A DNA stretch of 64,000 bases from Apteryx mantelli (GCF_036417845.1 NC_089980.1:46250501-46314500); one strand, 5' to 3'. Positions 10,088 through 24,900 are shown, numbered from the stretch's first letter. Program-made: numbers and translations. Notes: a model not told the origin generated them from the letters alone.

Positions 10088-12739
10088 AAAAATGCTTTTA
10101 TAGCAACATTGTTGAAGGACAGCAAGGAATTCATATAAAAGCAATGTTAAAATGAGTGTTGGTTTCGATACCGCCAGCTTTGGACTCAGCAGAACACATG
10201 GGTATTGGCACTTGAAAGCAGCAGAGTATTCCTGGTGAATCCCCAGACCCAAAGCATCAGTGGACACTGGAACAAAAGACCAATTTTGAGGGTGTATGTC
10301 TACAATCGCGTGATGTCTTCTTAGTTTTAGAAGTGTTTGTCTTACTAATGAGTAGTTTCACTTGATTTGTCCCTCTAAAACCTACCTGGGAAGTTTTGGT
10401 GGCACTGAAGAACATGGCAGAACTGCCCCTGGACATCAGTGAGATCCAGGCTTTATGCCAGGATGACATTTTTAAAAGCACCCACTTGACCTTGTGTGAC
10501 ATTTGCTTTTTTACAGTCTGACACTTTAGCCTACTTGCTACAGTGGCACACTTGCAGCCCCTTTTATGGCCATCCTGAGTGACCAAAGGTGCTGATTCAT
10601 GCAATGAAAGACAGCTCTTTTCAGCTGCCCTCACAGAAGTTCAGAGCAATAGTTTAGGAAAATACCCAAACAACTAGGCCTATATAGTCATTCGAGAAAT
10701 ACTTTTAATTAGTTGTCCAGTGGACACGATTTCTTTAAAGGGCGTTAGTTTGTTCTTTAGGGGGGACCTTTATGAATGTTTAGTCTAATCTATTGCCCAC
10801 CACAGAGTTTTTTCCAGTCACACCAAGCATTTACATTATAATACTTATTCCCTCACCACGACTCTTTCCCCATCTGAAAAATGGGGATGATGGTGCTTCT
10901 TCCACCCACGTGGGATGGTTTGAAGGGGTACACATCAGGCTGTGAGGCACAGTTCTCCATAGTGGGTGCCATCGCACTGCTTGAACAGACCATCTGCAGA
11001 CTGCCAAAGCTCATAGGAATTGCCACATTCCCAGCCTGGAACTGCAAAAAGGAGAAGGCCGTCCTAGGATTTTTCAGGAGCTGGCAGAATATTCAGCCAA
11101 GCATTAATTGGTTGGGGAACGCACAGCAGCAAGTAATCAAATCGGTTTCAATTTTTCGGCCTCTTTTGTTCTTTATGTGAGCATTGAAGAGCTGTGAGGG
11201 GACACGAAGCCTTGGGAAACATTTACAGCCTAACTGCAGTACTCTCAGTTTTAACTCGCAGAGCCCACATGCAGCTGTAGAGCTGCCCCCGTGGTTGTGC
11301 CTGCAGCTGCAGGAGGGTGTTTGCAAGCGCCCTGAGAAGTGGCGCCAGCTGGGGAGGCTCATGCAGGGCCTGCAGCTGTGGGGCCCGAGGGGAGCCCTGG
11401 CCAAGGGCCTGGTGGCAACTTCCTAGCCATGTCTTGAGAGGGGTTAGGCTGTGCGTCGGCCTGCTTTTCATCTCTGGGTGAAGGACACTGACCACCCCGG
11501 TGCTGCGCTGCTGCAGGAGTTGGCTGGAGGAAGGGCTGAGATTGCTGCTGCTGCTGCCGGTGTGGAGGCGAAGGGCTGGGTGAGTACACACACTGTGGGT
11601 ATCCACCTCTGTGTTGGCACCACTGCATGAGAAGAGCGCTTGCAACCCACACAGCGCTGTGGGTATGATAGCGCCTGGTGTTTTGTGAATCTGTGTGTCT
11701 GTTCTTGGCACCTGCTGAGCTTCACTTGAAAGAGAAAATTGAGAAGCTGTTCCCAGGAAAACTGGGAAGCTGTTCCTAGGAAAGCTGTTCCAAAGGTGGG
11801 AAGGGTTTGTGGTCAGTCCTGCCAAGGGGGTGCCTTAAGTGTGGGGAGCGCTTCAGACCCACTGCATCACCCTTCGTGGCTGCAGCGTCCGTCCCAGTTA
11901 GCAAGGACCCACTGTACCCCCTCCGCTTCTGCGTGGGGCTCGTGCGTGTGCCAGTTGACACTGAAATGAAAGATGTTTTTTTTTTTCTTCTGTCCTTGCT
12001 TCAAAAAGTTCATTTCAAATTGTTCATGTTCTCAAAATTATAAAGAGAAAGATGAAGTAGAAGAGACTTGACCTTTCAAAAGTGAAGGCTACCAACTATC
12101 TTCTTGTGGAAAGAGCTCGTTACCATTAATCAAGTGTTTGCAGATGCTAAAATCTCACTAAAATGCTAGCGTGAAAACTTAGCTTTTTTTTTGTGGGGTA
12201 TATTTTAACTGCCAGTATCTTACTCGGTTTCCCCAGCACAGTTAAAATCCTCCCTGAGGGGCCTGCCCGAAGCAGTGTGGCCAGCGGGGTACCGGCAGCA
12301 GCTGCTGCTGCGAGTGTGCACGGCCCCAGGGCTAGCAGGGCTCTGCCAGAGGAGCTGGGCTCATTCCCGGCAGCTGAGGGTCTGGCTCACTGATTTGCAG
12401 CCTTAAATGCAAGCAAAGGGGTGCTGTGTTTTTCTTAAGTTGTTAAAGGTTTGTTTAAAAGTAATCCTAAATTCAGACCAGAAAAGGAACTTGAGGGAAG
12501 GAGCTTTTCTTACCTCAGTGAGCAGCAGAAGAGCAGCAAATGTTTAATGTTTCTGTTATGGTATCAGATAAAAGCAAACAGTCTGACTGGATTCGTCTGC
12601 CCTGCAACATCCTGATTTGTGTGTGTTATGCTGGATTTACTTTGGTACAAATGATACAAATTTGGGACTTGATTCTCTCTTATTTTGAATGCCAAAATGT
12701 ATTTGCACATAAAAGTGGTGATTACAGTTCTTGTGTTTG

Positions 12740-12804
12740 CATGTGTGTATGCATATAAAAATGTGTGTGTATATATATGTGTAAATATATATATGTACAC
12801 ACAA
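12740..12804. repeat. Compound TG/TA microsatellite
   Basis: Alternating TG, then TA, then TG and AC dinucleotides with interruptions. Confidence 0.85.
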
Positions 12805-15800
12805 CTTAACAGAGGATTTGAAACAGATACAGTTTGCAGTATTTTGTAGCTACAGTAAGCAGCTTGTTTTCTTTGTGAGCCTTTTGAAATTCCTGTCCAC
12901 AACACATGTAGTGAAAATGTAAGAAAGTAAGAGCAGAGGGGAAAGGATATAAAAATATGTGAAGGCAGAACCTAATGTCTGGTAAGAGCAGAGTTTAAAC
13001 TGCTTCATGAAAGGGACCTGACAACACAGCTCAGCACTGAATTGGGCCTGTTTCATGAGCCCGGTTGGTACTCCCTCTGAGAGGAAGGAAAAGGAAAATA
13101 TCTGTAGAATACGAGGTGTTGGTGAATATCTTGTAAGCTGGAGAGGAAACGCTAGGTAATAACCCTACTTGATACTGCAGACACTCATCTTGGCGCAGAG
13201 CAGCCAGTTTCCATGGGAATTCCTTTATGTATTTGACTTAGGGTAGGGAGACAATGGGGAAAAAAATTTTTTTATTGTAAATTAATGTATTAGCATTCCT
13301 TGCCTTGGCTTCTTGACCTGTGAGCCTGTGAACTCTGAAGAGTTTACTGAGTCAGTAAGTTGATAGACTGTGAGCTGGTTCCCTGACCATAGGAGATATA
13401 GTTGTGATCAGTATCCCTGAGGCATCATGCCTGTGCCTCTTCTTAATTGCTGTCCTATTTTTTATATTCTCTCAGTTACTTTCAGTGTAGAAAACTAGAA
13501 ATGATCTCTTCAGTGACAAAAGTAAAACAGAGCTAAATTATCCCTGGCTTCTGCGCATCAGGAATGAAAGCTTCCCTGGGGCAGGGACTGGCTTCCTTCC
13601 CCTTCTCCCATTAGTGAGTATCTCTGCAGAGACTGCAGCTGGCAAGTGAAGCTGTCACTCTGCCTTCCCCCTCCTCACCCTCCTCCCCAAGCACGCAAAC
13701 AAGTGGAGCTCGGTTAAAAGACTGCGGGGAGACATGAGGCTGGAGCAGATGTGGGTTTCCTCTGTGCTTGATGGTGTTCCTTGGGACTTTGCCACAAAGG
13801 TTTCCTTAATCCAAAACCAGTCTGTGGTCCCTGCCCGGGAGGAGAGGAGCACACGTGTCCATGTGTCGCTGGAGGGCTGTCCTGCTGAGACTCCAATAGC
13901 TGATCCGCTCACCAGTATTACATTGAATCTCTTCCAGTGTTCTTGCCAAACCAAATGGTATTTTTGCTTGTACTCCAAGTAAGGAGAAGTCAAAATGTAA
14001 CCTTAAACCAGTGAGCTTTAAAGACAGTATTTGAGGGATTTTTAAGTGCTTTTTCTGTCAAGCAGACAGGCGAGGCTATTCAGCAGTAACCGCAGGCCCG
14101 TCAATAGGTTTGACCTGAGGCAGACGGGGCCCCATGGTCAGAAGGGAAGATGCCCATAAAAGTTAAGCCCTCAGCACAGCTGTGCGCATCTCCAGGACTT
14201 CAGTTTCCAAAAATTTTGGCAAACTCTGATTTTCACTGTTGATCTTTCTATGGTTCCTTTTCTCTGGAGTTGGCTTTGATTTTTATTCTGATTGTTGCAG
14301 CACATGGCAGTCAGAAACCGGCAAGTTTAGATCCTCAACTTAACAGTTGCTTTCTACATTGCTGTCTTGATTTTAAGGTACAGCATCCCATATATTCAAT
14401 CCTTAACACACAAAATATGTACCATTGAGGGGAGGTAACGCTGTATTTACTGACTTACTTGATTATTGTCTTACCAAACTAATTCTAGTTAATGATCTGT
14501 TTCATCAGACAGGGTCCCATCTGATATCTAGCATAAGCTTTTGCAGTGAAATATGCTGCAGTGTTCTGAGTAGTCTTACAGCAATAATAGTCTTTTCCAC
14601 CAGCAGCACAACCCTCCTGTTAAAGATGGTGAGCCAGGAACCCCCCGAATGCGAAACACATCAGAGAGAAACCTGACGTGAAGTTCAGGGTAGTGGGTGC
14701 CTGTGTGAGCTCTGCAGGAGGGTGTTCTAGTCGAAGGGTGTCTGGCCTCTCTTGGTTCAGTGTTTTTGGAGATCTTAAAACAATCTTTTATTCTTTCCTT
14801 CTTTTATTCTTTTCCTTCCTGTAGTTGGCTTGATTTACTGGAATGTGTCAGTTTTTAAGTTAGAGTGCTCCTACTGAGAGTGTCAGCAGGAAAATAGGTG
14901 AGAAACTGTAGAACAGGAAAAGATCTTAAATGTTGCCTTTTAGGAAAGTTTCATCCTTTGGGATATGGAAGCTAAAGAGGGTATATGAGTATAGTTCTGA
15001 ATAGGACACTTAATATCATGTTTTTAATTGCTGTGTCTTCCAGCTTGGAGCCTAATTTGAATGATGGGATCTTCTAAATTGAGCATCCTTTGTCTGCTGA
15101 TAGTAAGAACTAAGTAGCAAAAGCCACCCACTGTGACCCACAGTCTTTTTTTTCATTCTTCAGTCTGCCTTATTGCCCGTTCAAGCTGTGGTGGTGTTCC
15201 TCATTAAAGATTTGATCCAAAGCCCTCTGAGGTTGCCTTTCACTGACTTATGTAGGTTTTGTTTAAAGCTCCACTGAGCATCTCTTTTTCCAGGGTCTCC
15301 TAAGGGCCGTAAAAAGATTTCTTTCGTTGGAGACCTGTGACATTTTTCATTCAGGTAGTGTTTCGCTGAGTATAATTTTCATTAAAATATAGCTGATGTG
15401 GAAACTTGGGTGTGAAGCAGCCACGTTGCCCAAGTTCCTGTTTTCTTTTTTTCCAGTAACATAATAGATTTTCCAGTTGTCATTAAAAGATCTCAGAAAG
15501 ATATATCTTGTATTTGGAGAAAGTCTGAGTAATTCTTGTTGTTACAGGCATCGCAGCAGCCTTAAAAGAGCATATGACCTTTCAGCACAGATAGAGTTCT
15601 CTATTAAATTTTGCAGAATGGTTTAGAAAGCTCTTGGTGTGAAAGCATAACCTTCTGAGGATTGCTTCATGTAAAATGCTTCATGGCAAGGCTTATGTGC
15701 CTTGACCCTTTGAAACAATCTCCTTAGACACTGCATTTACCTAATCTCTTTTATTTTGAGAAATATTGCGTAAGCCTTCTAGACATTTCTCCTATAGTTG

Positions 15801-18005
15801 ACATGCACCCCTTGCAAACTGCTTCCTTCATGTACTTCCCTTCCCCCTCTAGGTTTAAAAACAAAGCTACCAAAGTCCTCAAACCCAATTTCTTAACTCA
15901 GTTAAAATTCTGATCCTGGAGAGGGATCCAGGCACCCTCAGTATCAGTAGGCATTTTCCTGCCGATATTAAGTGGAACGTTCTCAAATGTGATAGTGAGT
16001 AGAGTGCTATAAACTTATACAATAGATTAGAGATCAAACCCTTTGAGCTAGAGGTCACCTTAACCTTTTTTGTGTTCTGTGTAATTATCTTCTGGGTTTC
16101 TGTTGCTGTCCTGAAAGGGTGCAAACTGACGACATACTAATGACCCTGGAATAAGGCTAGCTGGCAAAAGCATTCAGAGAATGCTGTTTGCACTTTACCA
16201 AAGCCGCGATTTGTAAACTAACTGCCAACTTAAGGGGTGGGGGGGAGCCAACAGGTTATGCAGTGTAGGAGTGAAAACAGTAAGTTTCTACTGCAGTGTT
16301 ATCAGAGCAACAATTCAGTAAAGAACTTACGAGAATCACATTAAGAACAATATGATAACATGATAAAAAACCCCACTGAAAATGTAACTTTTAACTGTAT
16401 TTTTCATATTCATTAATCCAAATGGTTTTTCCCATGAAAGTCTCTTTAGTATTTCACTAGTATCAATATGCAATGATGCATGTCCATATATTAAAAATAA
16501 ATATAGGATCACTATTTTTCCTAGGAACAGAGACCACATGACAGCCTGTAGGTCTATCCTAATAAACAGATAACCATGTGGGGGAAATGGTGATGCTGGG
16601 CTGCTGCTGAGTTGCTAGCCAAGCGGTTCCCTTTCTAACAACAGGATGCTTTGTGGAAGCCCTGGGTGTTGTTTCAGTTGTTAGAGTGCTTGTTGGTCCT
16701 ATTAGAGACAGCAAGGCAAATGTGAAAAAAGGAAGAAAAAAGAGACCCTGGATTTCTTCTCTGACTCCGATCCATTCCCAGCAGCCGTTCAGCTCGGACA
16801 GGAGTGACACTGATTAGACTCCCGTGGGTGTTAGGCAGCAGTTGCTCAGGTGCCTGGGGAACGTATTTCATTCCAGGCACACAGTGTTTTGGTGTTTCCA
16901 CAATTAAGCGCTACAGGATTTTAATTCGCCATTTGCTTTTTTATTTTTTCCCCTTCCTTTCTGGCATTTGGACCCAGTGTTGATGAAAAGATTGCCCAGG
17001 GACGTGAACATTTTCCTGGAGCTGAAATTTGGATTACTGAAGAATTTTCCTAGGATCTCCTCCTTAACACGTGGTGGTTTCCCTAGGGAAAGGGCGTTCT
17101 TGCTATGAGGGCACTGGCTTGAAATGTGCATGTAGGCTGCTCAGTTACAGGCATCCGCAGCAAGAGTTCTGGCGAGGGGCTCTGCTACGTCAGTGTGCTG
17201 GTGTTACACTTAGCTCTTCTGTGTCTGGGTTGGGGAGTGAAATTCATGAGCCTGTTAGGGATCCCAGTCCCTGTGCTGTAAATGGTAAAAATAAGATGCC
17301 TCACGGTGCAGCAGCGAGGTGTGTTTTTTCTAGGGGGCTGCAGCCTTCCCTGTTAAAACCCCTAATGTAGCCTGTATGTTTAAGTCTTGTGATGTTATGT
17401 TTTCTCCAACCATACCAGCCAACTCTGACCCTGGCAACGAGCCCCTTAACTGAGGAACTGCTATAGCCATTAGGGAATGAAGAGACATGTCTGCCCCAAA
17501 TCCCACCTCTGTCCTTGGCCTAGGTGTGTGAGTGCCATCCTGATCTAGGTGTCTGAGAGACTGGGTGAATTTGCAGCCAAAACTGCTTCCTAGACAAAAG
17601 TACTTAAATTGCCCTTTTAATATAAAAGCAGGATGATGATTGATGTCTTTTAAATCCTAGGTAGGGGAAGTGCCCATATTACATGCATAAGTCTAATAGA
17701 GAGAGGATTTGCCTAAGTGGGAGAGCTGGCACTTAGAGCCTCGGTAGCCTGGGAAGATTCATAATGGACTATTACTTCTTGAGATGCTTTAATATCAGGT
17801 TATAGGAGGACTAGAATGGGGCATTCCTTATCGCTCCTTGCAAGACAATGATAAACACAGAAAGGAAAGCAAGATCCACTAGGATGCATAGAGAATAAGC
17901 AAGTGGAAACCTAATGGTAGTCTAATGATTCAGAGAGTTTGAACCAGAGGATGCAAGATTCTTCCCCTTGGTCTCGGGGTTGACTATACATTTTTACTCA
18001 GTGAT

Positions 18006-18041
18006 TTTTATTTTTTTTTTGGGGGGGAGGGGGGGCGGGAT
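18006..18041. repeat. T run followed by interrupted G run
   Basis: A stretch of T (broken by one A) passes straight into GGGGGGGAGGGGGGCGGG. It is low-complexity sequence with several G runs. Confidence 0.85.
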
Positions 18042-18414
18042 GGGACGGGACAGTAGTGTATAAGCAGATCCGCTAGCAGGAAGTGAGCCTGTTCTCCTGT
18101 GTGCGTTCTAACATTTCTCTTGTTATCAGTAAAGATGAATTTCTCACCCCTCTTTTCTGGCACGTATCCTTTTTGCTTTTTCATTTTAAGAATGTAGTTG
18201 AGACTAGTGTGGTTTGAACTCTTATGACATGATAAGTGTGCTGAGAACAAACCTGTTAGCTTGCCCCCTTGGGACCCTGGATGCCCAGGTCCCAGACTGA
18301 TGGGAGTGAGAAAGATGTGCCAGAACACTGTGGCCAATACAGCTGGCCATGCTGCTGCTCTGTGTGGGAAAACACTGGATTTCACTTTGTCTCCTGCTTC
18401 AGGCCGAGTGCTTT

Positions 18415-18424
18415 CCCCCCCCCC
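18415..18424. repeat. Poly-C run
   Basis: Ten consecutive C. Confidence 0.9.
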
Positions 18425-18638
18425 ACACTAATGCTGTGAGGATGTCGGCACTGAGGGTTGCTGATTACTCCGATGCAGCAGTAATGATGGTGTTTGTGTT
18501 TTAGCTGGAAACAAGTTTGCACAGGCTGGAATAGGCAACTGAAATCTATGGGAATCCTTGTATGGAAATACAAATCCAAGGTGGGGTCCTTGTTTTATGT
18601 GTTTGCATTTCATTGGGAATTACCAGTAGCTTTTAATT

Positions 18639-18654
18639 AAAAAAAAAAAAAAAA
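18639..18654. repeat. Poly-A run, 16 bases
   Basis: Sixteen consecutive A following TTTTAATT. Confidence 0.9.
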
Positions 18655-21340
18655 TGTATTCAACTGTTGGTGACGGTGGGTAGGTCCCAAAAAAGGGTCT
18701 TCTACCAAAATCACCTTGTGTTTGCGTATTGGCCACAGCATTATTTGATGTTTCCTGAAGCAGAAGGGAGGGCAATAGAAACTTGCTGCTGTGTGGAACA
18801 TGTTTGGCAATATGATGGGGTTTTTTGAGATAAGTCCTCACAGCTTGAATGATTATTGCTAGTGCCATGTCCAAATTCTTTCCTCTTCCTTCTGCAAAAA
18901 TATGACACTAATTATATCTGCTACACAGCTGATATCTGGTGTATCTGCCATACAGCTGCACCAGTTATATCTGTTTATATGTAAGCTTTCATAGAAAGAT
19001 TATCATTAGGGTGTGAGGTTTTTTGTTTTTCTTCTTCTTTTTTTTTGAATAAGTGCTGCAGAAGTCCAAAGTTACATAAGTCCAGATCTTTCAGTACATG
19101 GGTGTTAAATGCCTAAATGACTTCTTGGGGATGTAGCCTTGAAAAACTTGAACTCCACCTTGAGTTGTAACAGAAATATATTGGAAGCATCTGACACTCG
19201 TTGTGCTCAGTCATAGTTCTGAAGAGTTTTGTGCTGCTAATGTAACCCATCTTCTGTTCATGCAAGGATTGGTTGCGGACCTCCTTGTTTAGAAATTTTC
19301 TCCATCTACTCCCAGAAAGCTTGGGCTTATTTGCAAACATTCAGCGCTAAAGAACCTTCAGGTGACCCATCTCTGAAGACTTAGTCTCTATACGGCTTCA
19401 TTCCATAAGAATAATATTTGATCCCACTGCAACAGTAGGCTGCTTTCTAAGATTTGTGTCTCTTTTTACAAGCAGGAGTGCACTATGAAATAAAACATAA
19501 TTCTGCCTGTGAAAAAGTTGCCCCCAAAAGAATAGCAGTGATGTTACAATTCATATTGCTTTTTTATTGAGGAATAAGAAAATAGTTTGTGTCACCAAAA
19601 CAAACTCTGTCAGAAATGGGGGGTTCCTAGCTATTAAGTATGACCTGCAAGAACATTCTGTAAGGTTCTTCTCCTAGTCAAACTATGTGGACAAACTCTT
19701 CCATTCCCTGGGATACTCTTAACCTAAAACTAAAGCACATATTGGTGCTTTAATTGATGGATTAAGCTTTCAAATTTCATCTTGCTGCCCAGACTGAACA
19801 GTGGACAGATGTCTGGCTGCAGGTAAGGAATGCCCTTTGCTAGGAGATGGGACTGAAGGAGACCAAGAGGCTTTAATTCTCAGAATTTCCGTAACTGCCT
19901 TTTTTTGCCTCCTGTGTCTTGCTGAGCAAGATGTCAGATTTTCCCCTCTGAAAGTCTGTGGGGCTCCAACCCTGCCTGGCCTTTGTTTTTAATAGCAGAA
20001 TTACTAGCAAAATTACTCCTGCTACTTGCAATTTGATTTTTTCCCCCTTGCTGTGCCTATTGCAGATCTGACTGTATGTGAAAACTTCTAATGCTGAACT
20101 CTAGATACGAAGGCCAAAGCATGACTACAGGATTGCTTTTAATCTGGCTGTGTATTTCTGCTCTGAAATAAGGAATTCATGGGTTCTCATGTGTTATAGG
20201 TAGTCTAATATGAAAGAACCACATTTCAGCTGTGCCTTGGTCCCTGATTACAAAGGCTATGAGATATCAGTGTCTAAAGATGGACTGGGCTTGGAGCCAA
20301 AGACAGAGTTCAAGGCCTCTCTTGCACCTGATATGCTCATATCACTTTCAAAGTGGATGGTGCTTCCTCGCATGTAGAGGGAACTGTAGTGCCTGTGCCC
20401 TTTTCTTACCGTACGTGATCTTACCTGGTGGGTTTTGGTGGGCAGGATCCAAGATAAGGGTGGATCCTGAAGATGGTTCCGTGAGGTGAATGAAGCAGTT
20501 TGGTTTGGACCATAAAACTTAAGTTTCTCAGCAGTCTTAGATGTAGATAATGCAGCTATAGACCTAGATGTAGATACCACATTCATTTTCCAAGTTTTTC
20601 TAGGAACTTACTTTTTAGATACAAACACCAAAAGAGCCTAAAATCTGGTGTAACTGTGGCCAAATGGCCTGTCCTCCCTCACTTGGTTTCTCTGTCAATA
20701 TAGGATAGCTCTGTAGAGAATACTAGCAAATAATCACAGGTATTGATTGCAATATAGGGATTTGGGGATGGAATTCCAGGAACCGCAGTATCTGTGAGAC
20801 TGTATTTTCTATTCTGTCATGATGAGGGCTCTAAATGGAGAGTGAAAAGGAGAGGAATTTGCTAACTGGGATTCAGATTGAAGCTTTCTAGGGGTTTATA
20901 CAGTTTACATGATACAGCTTTAAAACTGGTGTAAACCCCTCTAGCAAGGAGGCAGGAGAGGATTTACCAAGCTTGGAAATAATTAAGGTCATGCTGAAAC
21001 TTTCCTGACAGGTGCTAAATGTGACATAGTGTGTGGTCTGCCTGAACAGGGTTGGCTTTCCCTACAAATTGGTTAAGTGAAAAATAAGATGTTTCAATGC
21101 ATGCACATGGATAAACAATGCTTTTATGGCATATTAAGGACACTTTGTTTTATGACTTCTTATACGCATCTTATAATCTTGTTTTATGATGACTTTAGCA
21201 GAGCTGTCCAATTCCAAGATGTGTTTCTAATGCAGAATGAGGTTGTATCTGTTTTTTATTAACTATATTACAAGCTAAAAATAAACCAAATTGCAAACAG
21301 CTGAAAGCAATGTGGACCTTCAATGTGTTTCATTTAAAAA

Positions 21341-21386
21341 TATATATATAATAATACTTTTGGGGGAGGGGGGAGGAGGGGAGGGA
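21341..21386 (+). repeat. (TA)n followed by a G-rich G-quadruplex-type tract
   Basis: A short TA repeat (21341-21350) is followed by a tract at 21362-21385 with G runs of 5, 6, 4 and 3 separated by one to four bases. That satisfies the usual pattern of four runs of at least three G. There is no gene nearby for it to regulate in an obvious way. Confidence 0.75.
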
Positions 21387-21917
21387 ACCAAGCTCCTTAA
21401 GTCTCCTGGAAGCCCTTCTATTTGTTTGGGGGAGGAGAGTGACCTGAGAGTCCTCGACATTACACTGGGCTTTGGTAAATTATGAACATTAACCCTATGC
21501 TTTAGTTTTTCTCGGATAAAATAAGTGGCTTTGTCATGCCTTGCAGGCTACTGGAAGAGAAGCTTTCTGATATTGTGTGTAAAAGGATCCAGTGGTTGTG
21601 TGTCTAAACTTGACGACTCCAAGTGCAGAATTACAATGAGGGTGGTCTCATTTCTTAAATCAGAAAGAACCACCACATCCCTAAGGTGGTTTGACATTTA
21701 ATCATGTCTGAGTGTCTTTGTAAAGACTGGACTCAAGGTGACTTGGGAGTTAAAGTTTCAATACAGAAATTCATAGATAAAAGCCCAGGACCTCTGCAGG
21801 AGTGCAAACTAATTACTGAGGGCAGGCTGAGTGGCATTCCCTTGAAAAAAGGATTATAAAAGGTCTAGTCTGGCCAGAGCTAGACAAATGAAAAGAAACA
21901 TTCTAGAACACTGGGTC

Positions 21918-21935
21918 TTTTTTTTTTTTTTTTTT
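21918..21935. repeat. Poly-T run, 18 bases
   Basis: Eighteen consecutive T. Confidence 0.9.
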
Positions 21936-24900
21936 ATCATCACTATGTAAGCCTATGCTACTACTGAAATCTGTTTCCCCAAGAGTCATATTTCACTGAA
22001 GTCTGTCTCTTCTAATACTGCTGCTATTTAGCAGTGAAAACTAAAAAGCCAATAAACCAAGTGCATTTAAGCTGAAAACACTTTGTACCTCCTGAATTTT
22101 GAGACAATTTCTGTGGAACAGTTTAATAAAACTTGTTCTGGTGCACATCTGTAAGCAAATATTTTGTGCATTGATAGAAAAAGCCCCTACAAAATCCCAA
22201 ATACAGTTTTTAATATCTCTGTGTGGGTGATACTCAATAAAATCTTTCTGGACACTGGGAAGGAAAGCCTACTATAAATTACTTTGATCAACATCTGAGC
22301 GAGGAGGAGAGTAAAGAAAAGAAATCACAAAAAACCAAAAAGGTTTTTAGAATTTTAATTTCTAGTTATTTTTGAAGTGCTGTTCTGTGCTCTGAATTTT
22401 CCCGTCCAGATTTGGGTTGACATAAATCATAACTTGTTTCCTGTTTAAAAATTCTCTTTCTTTTCAGATATGCATTAAAATGTAATGGACAAATTAGGGA
22501 TGTAAGTGTTTGCAAATTTGTTGCTCTATAGCTTTCCTCTCTGAAATCCTGATAATAAAGTTTGACTACTAAAGGAATGCTATGTATTTAGCACTGTTGT
22601 GCTGATATTTGTGAATGTAAAAAAACAGTTGTCTGTGACAGTACTTTGCAAGGAGTTTGTTTTTAAAATACTGGGGAAAAGCTCCTTGTTGTGTCACTGT
22701 TAAAATATTACACCGTACAACACTGATTTATGTGCTAATAATCAGTGGGCAAACATAGCAGTGCTTATCACCCATGTCTTAAATTGCATGGCTATTTGGC
22801 TTCCTGCTGCAGGTAAGATTTCTGCATGTAGTGCTTAATTCCTACTTCAAGTATGAAAGAGTGTGGTGCTATTTAGAACTTCAAAAGGATTAAAATCTTT
22901 CAAAAGGTGTGGGGATTTTCCCCAGTAGGTCATACTTGTGTGCACTGGTCCTGCTGGCTCCTGAATGGCTCTTTGGAAGAGCCTCCACTGGTGAAGTGCT
23001 TTGCACCAACCCTGCTCCCGCGAGTGAGCAAGCGCCTCCTTCCTTAAGTCGGGTGGAGAGCCCCCCTGCTCTGTTTGTGCTGGCGCAGGTCTTCGGGGAG
23101 AGCGGCAGTACGTACGGTTCCTATTAGTTCAGAAAACAGAAACATCTGGGAAAGACATGAGTGACTTACTGGCTCAGTTCAGCAGCAGGAAAGCCTGTGA
23201 CAGATCATTCTGGACTGATAGATCCTCTCCAGCATGTGCTGAAGGAGGGAGCAAACATGCATGAAATCACATAAAATCCAGCTCAAAAGAGCAGGAGGTA
23301 GGCAGTAATGGCTGTTTTATATGGCCTTCCTTTCGTCCTGCCTGTGTGGATGCTTCCTAAAGGAAAGTGAGGAGGGGAAAGGCTGTTTTCATCCAGTAGG
23401 AGTGGGACAGTGCCAAGGAAAAGTACTTCCTAGGGACAGCAGTGGATTTCCGAGGGTGAAGTCCATGCAGGTTTAAGTACAAGAAGAAAGAAAAGCAAAC
23501 CAGTGGTGCACATACTGTTTACAATGTGTTTACTGTTTAAAAAAACTGCAGGAAAAAGACTGTAATCTGGTGGGTAGTTAGTATTGTTACTGTGGAGATA
23601 GAATGACTTCAGCTATTAAATTGGGATAAACTCTGTAATGTTGTCTGGTTAAATCAGTGTGGCTTGTTTCCTTGATCCCTAGAGAAATGTGCTCCACCAG
23701 TGTAAGCGTGTTGGTTTCACTAATCTAACTGCACTATTTCAGAGGTTTCACAGCTTAACATGTCTGTTTCTAAACATCTGCCTCTAATGTATCATGAGTA
23801 GTAAGGGAGGGACAGGGCATAAAAGTCACCCAAAAAGTAGGTGTTTGGTATAAGCAGGCCGTCTATGCTCTCTCTAGTCAGTGGAGATAAAACAGCAGAT
23901 GAAATCAATTGTCCTCTGCAGAGGCATGTGCATCTTTCTTCATGAATTATAAGCTGTTGTCACTAAAGTACCTTGGGAAGCTTTAACTTCCCTAGAAAAT
24001 TATTCATATCCATTTAACATGGTTGCACTTGAATGCTACCGGCTCTATATGATGTGTGTGAACTCAGACAGTGGTTTTATGACAGTCAGGGAAGGACAGA
24101 GGTTCACAGTAGGCACAGCCATGCAGTTTCACCAGAGATCGGCTCCTGCAATGTTCAAAGTGCTCCAAGACTGACATGACTTGCTCCAGGTCTGGCGCAG
24201 GGCAAGGCCTCCCAGGCAGCACAGAAATGCGGATAAGGTGTGCAGATAAGCATGTGAAGAGTTTCTGAGTGATGAATGAGAGGGAATAGGACTGGAATAC
24301 CCTGCACTTAAACCCATGTGATCACCACTGCTCATGCTCAGAGAATTAAGTGCAGGGAGAAGCTATTGTATCTGGAGATGGGGCAGACCAGCAGCCTCTC
24401 ACATTTTTTCTCCATTTTGTTCATTTTCTTCCTCATGATGAAAAACTTCTCTATTTTCTTTGACACACTGTTTTAATGTATTTCTCCTTCTGTGTGTTCC
24501 TCCCTCTCACTTCTGAACTGCCACTACTTTCCCTATGTTTACTCCTCCGCACATAACAGTCTTCTTTGCTCTCCAGTCTAAAGAACTTCTGCTTGTATTA
24601 GTGTCCTTGAAGGATTCCCCCAAAAGACAGGTGCGTGCCTGCTGTAAAAAGATGGGTATGATGTGAGTTCAGGGAAATAACTGACTAGAATTCTATTGCC
24701 AGCTAGGTTTGCAGGTATTCCAGGGAAATGTTTGAAGAGAAGAGGGGGCTAACACATCCTCAGGGAGAAACCTGTTTATAATTACACGAAGACCTTGACT
24801 GTATGTGGAAGTAAGGATGCAGGAAGTTCTGCTAACTGGATCTTTCTTACGGAAAACAGTGTCGTCTAACCAGGATACAAATCTGGTGGTTATAAAGAGA

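Noticed and set aside
18008..18385. 125-codon minus-strand frame
   Set aside because: It has no motif, includes the T/G low-complexity run, and has no splice support.
19793..19822. 30-base segment between a good acceptor and a GTAAGG donor
   Set aside because: It is too short and isolated. No compatible neighbouring exon was found.
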